7,388 nucleotides of DNA from Bacteriovoracaceae bacterium (GTDB taxonomy: Bacteria; Bdellovibrionota; Bacteriovoracia; Bacteriovoracales; Bacteriovoracaceae), in the NCBI GenBank assembly GCA_947448095.1, contig CANFNN010000148.1, positions 1 through 7,388 on the forward strand, written 5' to 3'. Of this stretch, positions 4,129-7,388 are shown piece after piece. Under the pieces are notes generated by a model, which was given only the letters and a program-made list of their open reading frames with translations, made no database searches and had not been told where the DNA came from. The position numbers and the translations under genes are program-made. Numbering within the stretch: the stretch's first letter is position 1; each line of letters begins with the position of its first letter.

Positions 4129-5328
4129 TTATTCAGGTTCTGAGGCAATCGCACGCTGGGCGCCAGCCTTGCTTTCTTTGGCCTTCATTTCTTGCCATTT
4201 CACCCTGGCAGCGATGTGGCGTTCGGGGAAATTTGTATCCGCAGGCCACCTTTGAAGAACTATGTACTTTAACTTATCGTGCTCCTTGTAAGACTTTTCC
4301 CAAAAATCTTTTTTACTTTCCATGTGGTCCAGTAACAAGGTCAGGTTTTCCGCATTCGGTTGACCAAATAGAAGATAGGAATGAAGTCGTTGAGGATTTT
4401 CTGCATCAATGAAAAAACTGGCAGGAATCTGGTTCAGTTTTTTAGTATTAATAGCACTATAAAGAGCCAGGAGATCTGAGTCACCTTGTATGCCAGGCTC
4501 AAGCTCCATAAAAAGATCTTTGTCTAGCGATGCGCTTACAGGCTGCCAAAAGAGATTCAGGTGAAGGCGATCCACACTCGACAAATTTTTATTTTCGAAA
4601 TCATTTCTACCTACAAATGCCAGAAGAAAAAATAGGGACATGCAGGCAACATAACCAAGCCCAGAATAGCCAAAATAATGCTTCATCCCAGCTCTGGGAG
4701 GTGCTTGATGAAAAAGTGAGCGAGAGTAATAGAAGGCAGTTCCAATTAAAATGGGAACAATCATTCCATACATGATTACTTTGGCACTGATATGTAAAAT
4801 GGCACAAAGAAAAAAGAGACAAGACCCAAATAGAACCATGAAGAACATACGAAAAATTTTTTTAAAAATAGAAATTTTCGAATCATAAAAGGCGTATTTG
4901 TCAATCGAGGCACGGTTTAAACTGTTGAGGTAGAAAAAAAGAAAGTACCCAACGATCAAAAACAACGTGTACTGGCTGAAAGAAAGATAAGGAAGCATCG
5001 TAACCAAACCACCAAATTGACCTGAGATCATCAAGCCAATCCACAAGGAAAATACGATAAACCAAAAAACAATTGTTAGGTGGGTATAAAAAGCTTTTTT
5101 AAGTTCTTTAAAGGGAATCGACATCTTGTGAAATTCTAAATTCGCCCTGAAGCTCTTTTCATTTGATCCCATGCCAACTGCCCAAAAAGGAAGAAAATAA
5201 ACTGCGACAGAAAGATCACTCGGCCCAAGCAAAACTACAAGTAGGTAATCAAGTAGCAAGCTTAGACCAAGCCACTTCGTAAATGCTTTAACAGTTGGAA
5301 CTGTATATAATTTAAGCCACCATTTCAT
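4129..5328 (-). CDS. ABC transporter permease-like membrane protein with C-terminal soluble domain
   Basis: A 399-residue protein with about seven hydrophobic helices (near residues 18-35, 38-53, 84-103, 112-136, 159-178, 183-201, 222-240). A short HKMSIPFKELKKAFYTHL stretch before the third resembles the cytoplasmic loop before a core helix in ABC-2-type permeases. After residue 245 comes a soluble domain of about 150 residues with no recognised motif. The gene overlaps the upstream ATPase gene by 17 bases, which implies translational coupling and a shared complex. Known families would make this an exporter or a membrane-stress transporter; the substrate cannot be read. It ends 8 bases from the sigma factor gene on the other strand, with no terminator hairpin between, so their mRNAs may overlap. 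Confidence 0.75.
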   Translation of the reverse strand: MKWWLKLYTVPTVKAFTKWLGLSLLLDYLLVVLLGPSDLSVAVYFLPFWAVGMGSNEKSFRANLEFHKMSIPFKELKKAFYTHLTIVFWFIVFSLWIGLMISGQFGGLVTMLPYLSFSQYTLFLIVGYFLFFYLNSLNRASIDKYAFYDSKISIFKKIFRMFFMVLFGSCLFFLCAILHISAKVIMYGMIVPILIGTAFYYSRSLFHQAPPRAGMKHYFGYSGLGYVACMSLFFLLAFVGRNDFENKNLSSVDRLHLNLFWQPVSASLDKDLFMELEPGIQGDSDLLALYSAINTKKLNQIPASFFIDAENPQRLHSYLLFGQPNAENLTLLLDHMESKKDFWEKSYKEHDKLKYIVLQRWPADTNFPERHIAARVKWQEMKAKESKAGAQRAIASEPE

Positions 5329-6202
5329 CAGCTACCTGCTCCTGTTTCAATTGAAAGTGCAAGATCAGAATATCTTCGAGCTTTGGGGGGTGATCGATGA
5401 CAAATTTTTGAATAATCGTATCCTCGTCCATCACTTCTCGCGGAATGAGAAAGAGATCCTTTCCATCATAGTCTTTGCGAATTTTTGCAGCTTTAGGATG
5501 CTGAAAAATGGAATGGTCTTCTGTTTTTTTAAGCATGATAAATTTCTTCTGCAGATCTTTTACCGATTCATTCACCATCAATTTCGTTTCCTGAAGAAGT
5601 ACCAAGTGATCAGTGTAATCGTTAAGTTCTGAGAGAATATTTGTGGTGATGAGAACAGTTCCGCCCTCCTCGACATAGTTTTTAAGCTTGTCCAGAAAAT
5701 ACCGCTGGCCCTCAATATCAATGACTGCGGTTACTTCATCTAAAAAAAGAATTTTTGGTCTTGAGGCCAGAGCGAGCATTAAAAGGAACTGCATCTTCTG
5801 CCCGCGGGAAAGGTCTTTGAAGTTTGTTTTGAGAGAGATTTTTCGATCTTTCAAAATCTGATTAAAAATGGAATTCTTAAAACGGGGAAAAACTTCTTTA
5901 TAAATCTTTACCATCTCCAGAAGATTCTGAGAGAACCCAAGCTGATAATTTTCGTGTATAAAAAAAGTGTCTGGTCTGTGAGAGAAATCAAAACTATACG
6001 GATCCTCGCCTAGGATATGAACGCTTCCTGATTCGGGTTTCTCTTCTCCGGCCAAAAGCCGCAAGGTCGTCGACTTCCCGGCACCATTACACCCAATGAG
6101 TGTAATGAACTTGCCCTCATCCAGAGAAAAACTAACTTTTTCTAGGACTTTTTTTTTGCCATAACTTTTGAATACGTTAGAGACTTCAATGATTTTTCCC
6201 AT
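5312..6202 (-). CDS. ABC transporter ATP-binding protein
   Basis: Residue numbers are for the ATG at 6202 (296 residues). I prefer it to the TTG at 6223 because family members begin with a strand like KIIEVSNVFKSYG; neither start has a strong ribosome binding site. Walker A is GCNGAGKST (37-45), the signature LSRGQ (131-135), Walker B ILFLDE (151-156). Two oddities: Val157 replaces the usual Pro after the catalytic Glu, and the H-loop His is Asn188 (ITTNILSE). A tail of about 80 residues follows the nucleotide-binding domain, as in BcrA/YtrB-type exporters. It powers the overlapping permease. It is preceded by tapT with an 84-base gap containing the imperfect inverted repeat 6236-6259, which is not followed closely by a U-tract. 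Confidence 0.9.
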   Translation of the reverse strand: MGKIIEVSNVFKSYGKKKVLEKVSFSLDEGKFITLIGCNGAGKSTTLRLLAGEEKPESGSVHILGEDPYSFDFSHRPDTFFIHENYQLGFSQNLLEMVKIYKEVFPRFKNSIFNQILKDRKISLKTNFKDLSRGQKMQFLLMLALASRPKILFLDEVTAVIDIEGQRYFLDKLKNYVEEGGTVLITTNILSELNDYTDHLVLLQETKLMVNESVKDLQKKFIMLKKTEDHSIFQHPKAAKIRKDYDGKDLFLIPREVMDEDTIIQKFVIDHPPKLEDILILHFQLKQEQVADEMVA

Positions 6203-6286
6203 GAGGACTTTTCGGGATATCAAAAAACGATCTTGAGTTCTTTTAACGGGAAAAGGACTTGAACTAAAATGGTCCAGTAATGCTCT

Positions 6287-6919
6287 TCATTTTGCTGGCA
6301 TAACTTCTGATAAAGAGAAATTTCCGGTGCGGCTATTCAAAGTCGCCTGCACCCATTTTCTGAAAAACTTCATCATGTGTTCTTCACAGGCCTTGCTTTC
6401 AAGAATACCTAGCGCATAGGCCACAGCTTCATAGGTCGAAACCCATTCTGGTTGCGGGGCCTTACGCAGCTTATACTCACCCACCATTCCGGCCGGCAAT
6501 TTGACAGTCGGAATAGAGTCAAATTTCTCTTCGCGCTTTTTCACTCTTTTTGCCTGAGTCCAGCTGCCGTCAGGAACAATAAGATGATAAGGACAAGGAT
6601 TTTGGGTTACAAAATCTGCATTTAATTCAACTGAGTTTTCATCAGGAAATAAAAATAGCGGACGACCAGGTCTTGCAAGAATAGGATCGGCATCAAAGGT
6701 ATCATTCATTCTTCCACGGATAAAAATCTCAGCTCGATCGGGAAGATTTTTTTCTACAAATTGTGCGGTATTTGAAGTGAGCTTTAATTCACTGACATGA
6801 ACAATGAGCGAGACATTGGTCTGGATCTGAAAGGTCGAGAGTTCAGCGCAAACACAAAAATAGTTATTAATCCTGCAGTTGGTGCACCGATTAGCGTGGC
6901 CCGCTCTTCTTTGACTCAT
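6287..6919 (-). CDS. tapT: tRNA-uridine aminocarboxypropyltransferase (DTW domain)
   Basis: A 210-residue DTW-domain protein. This family transfers the 3-amino-3-carboxypropyl group of S-adenosylmethionine to N3 of uridine (acp3U47 in the variable loop of bacterial tRNAs, done by TapT/YfiP in E. coli). An N-terminal C12-x2-C15-x6-C22-x-C24 cluster fits zinc binding. The DTW-type motif is D117-G-S-W120-TQAKR, here with Ser for Thr, and S161-T-Y-E-A matches the conserved S-T-x-E-A segment. The length is normal. The ATG at 6919 gives the expected short N-terminus but has little Shine-Dalgarno sequence. It is first in a likely three-gene minus-strand operon with the ABC transporter and divergent from the peroxidase gene. 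Confidence 0.88.
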   Translation of the reverse strand: MSQRRAGHANRCTNCRINNYFCVCAELSTFQIQTNVSLIVHVSELKLTSNTAQFVEKNLPDRAEIFIRGRMNDTFDADPILARPGRPLFLFPDENSVELNADFVTQNPCPYHLIVPDGSWTQAKRVKKREEKFDSIPTVKLPAGMVGEYKLRKAPQPEWVSTYEAVAYALGILESKACEEHMMKFFRKWVQATLNSRTGNFSLSEVMPAK

Positions 6920-7045
6920 TGCTTGAGCCCAAGAAAAACAATATTGGTCAGATTATTAGTGTCTAGGTTTTGCAAAGGCTTTCTCCACGTGAAACTATCC
7001 AAATCCTAATCAATCCCCTAAGCTTTAACAAGCAAGGAGTTGCCC

Positions 7046-7388
7046 ATGAAGAAGAGCATTTATGAATATTCGGTGAAAGATATTAATGGCCAGGACATTG
7101 TCCTTAACCAATATAAGGGCAAAGTCCTTTTAATAGTGAATGTCGCCTCAAAATGTGGTTTTACCCCGCAATACAAGGGCCTGGAAGAAATTTTCGAAGA
7201 ATATAAGGGCGAAGTTGTGGTGCTGGGTTTTCCTTGTAACCAGTTTGGCCAACAAGAACCAGGAGATGCTGAAGAGATAAAGAATTTTTGCAGCCTCAGC
7301 TATGACGTGAAATTTCCATTGTTTCAAAAAATCGATGTCAATGGGCCTGATACTCACCCCCTCTATGAATTCTTAAAAGAAGCAAAAC
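7046..7388 (+). CDS. Glutathione peroxidase, cysteine type (N-terminal 114 residues; runs off the window)
   Basis: ATG at 7046 with AAGGAG (7034-7039) 6 bases upstream; open to the window edge. Residues 27-45 (NVASKCGFTPQY) hold the peroxidatic Cys37, where animal enzymes have selenocysteine. GFPCNQFGQQEPG (61-73) is the family signature with catalytic Gln70. Cys82 (NFCSLSYDVKFP) sits where thioredoxin-dependent members have the resolving Cys, so electrons probably come from thioredoxin rather than glutathione. It would reduce hydrogen peroxide and lipid hydroperoxides in the cytoplasm, as no signal peptide is present. The Trp and Asn of the catalytic tetrad lie beyond the edge. It is divergent from tapT across 126 bases, in which I see no convincing promoter boxes. 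Confidence 0.93.
   Translation, partial: MKKSIYEYSVKDINGQDIVLNQYKGKVLLIVNVASKCGFTPQYKGLEEIFEEYKGEVVVLGFPCNQFGQQEPGDAEEIKNFCSLSYDVKFPLFQKIDVNGPDTHPLYEFLKEAK

Overview
The window looks like a stretch of chromosome from a predatory or predatory-related delta-type proteobacterium, most likely Bdellovibrionota (Bacteriovorax/Peredibacter side). This is an inference from three things: moderately A+T-rich DNA, many small secreted or lipidated proteins of unknown family, and a FliA-type sigma factor beside orphan genes. No rRNA, tRNA, CRISPR array, insertion sequence or phage gene is visible.

Left part (1-2755), all on the minus strand: the 5' part of a secreted protein (1-215), a 34-residue membrane peptide with its own promoter and terminator (262-497), a diheme c-type lipoprotein (626-1489), a 32-residue paralogue of the membrane peptide (1559-1657), a secreted 184-residue protein with its own terminator (1806-2397), and a transcription unit at 2483-2752 that looks non-coding. 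The striking feature is a module present three times (near 441-497, 1697-1754 and 2691-2752). Each copy is a sigma-54 -24/-12 promoter (TGGCAYG-N4-CTGC) followed about 20-30 bases later by an RNA hairpin whose loop is AGGAU. Two copies lead into the tiny paralogous membrane peptides. The third leads into a roughly 240-nt RNA that carries two AGGAU hairpins, one AAGGAA hairpin and more GGA motifs, and ends at a strong terminator. That is the layout expected of a CsrA/RsmA-sequestering small RNA, so the locus may be a sigma-54-controlled Csr-type circuit with two co-regulated micropeptides. The promoters, hairpins and paralogy are read directly from the sequence; the CsrA link is inference.

Middle (2755-4120), plus strand: an intergenic region with several inverted repeats, then an 86-residue acidic orphan protein and a FliA/WhiG-family sigma factor. 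A hairpin lies between these two genes.

Right part (4129-6919), minus strand: a likely operon of tRNA-uridine aminocarboxypropyltransferase (DTW domain, tapT), an ABC ATPase, and a membrane permease that overlaps the ATPase gene by 17 bases. The permease ends 8 bases from the convergent sigma factor gene. Divergent from tapT, the window closes with the 5' part of a cysteine-type glutathione peroxidase (7046-7388).
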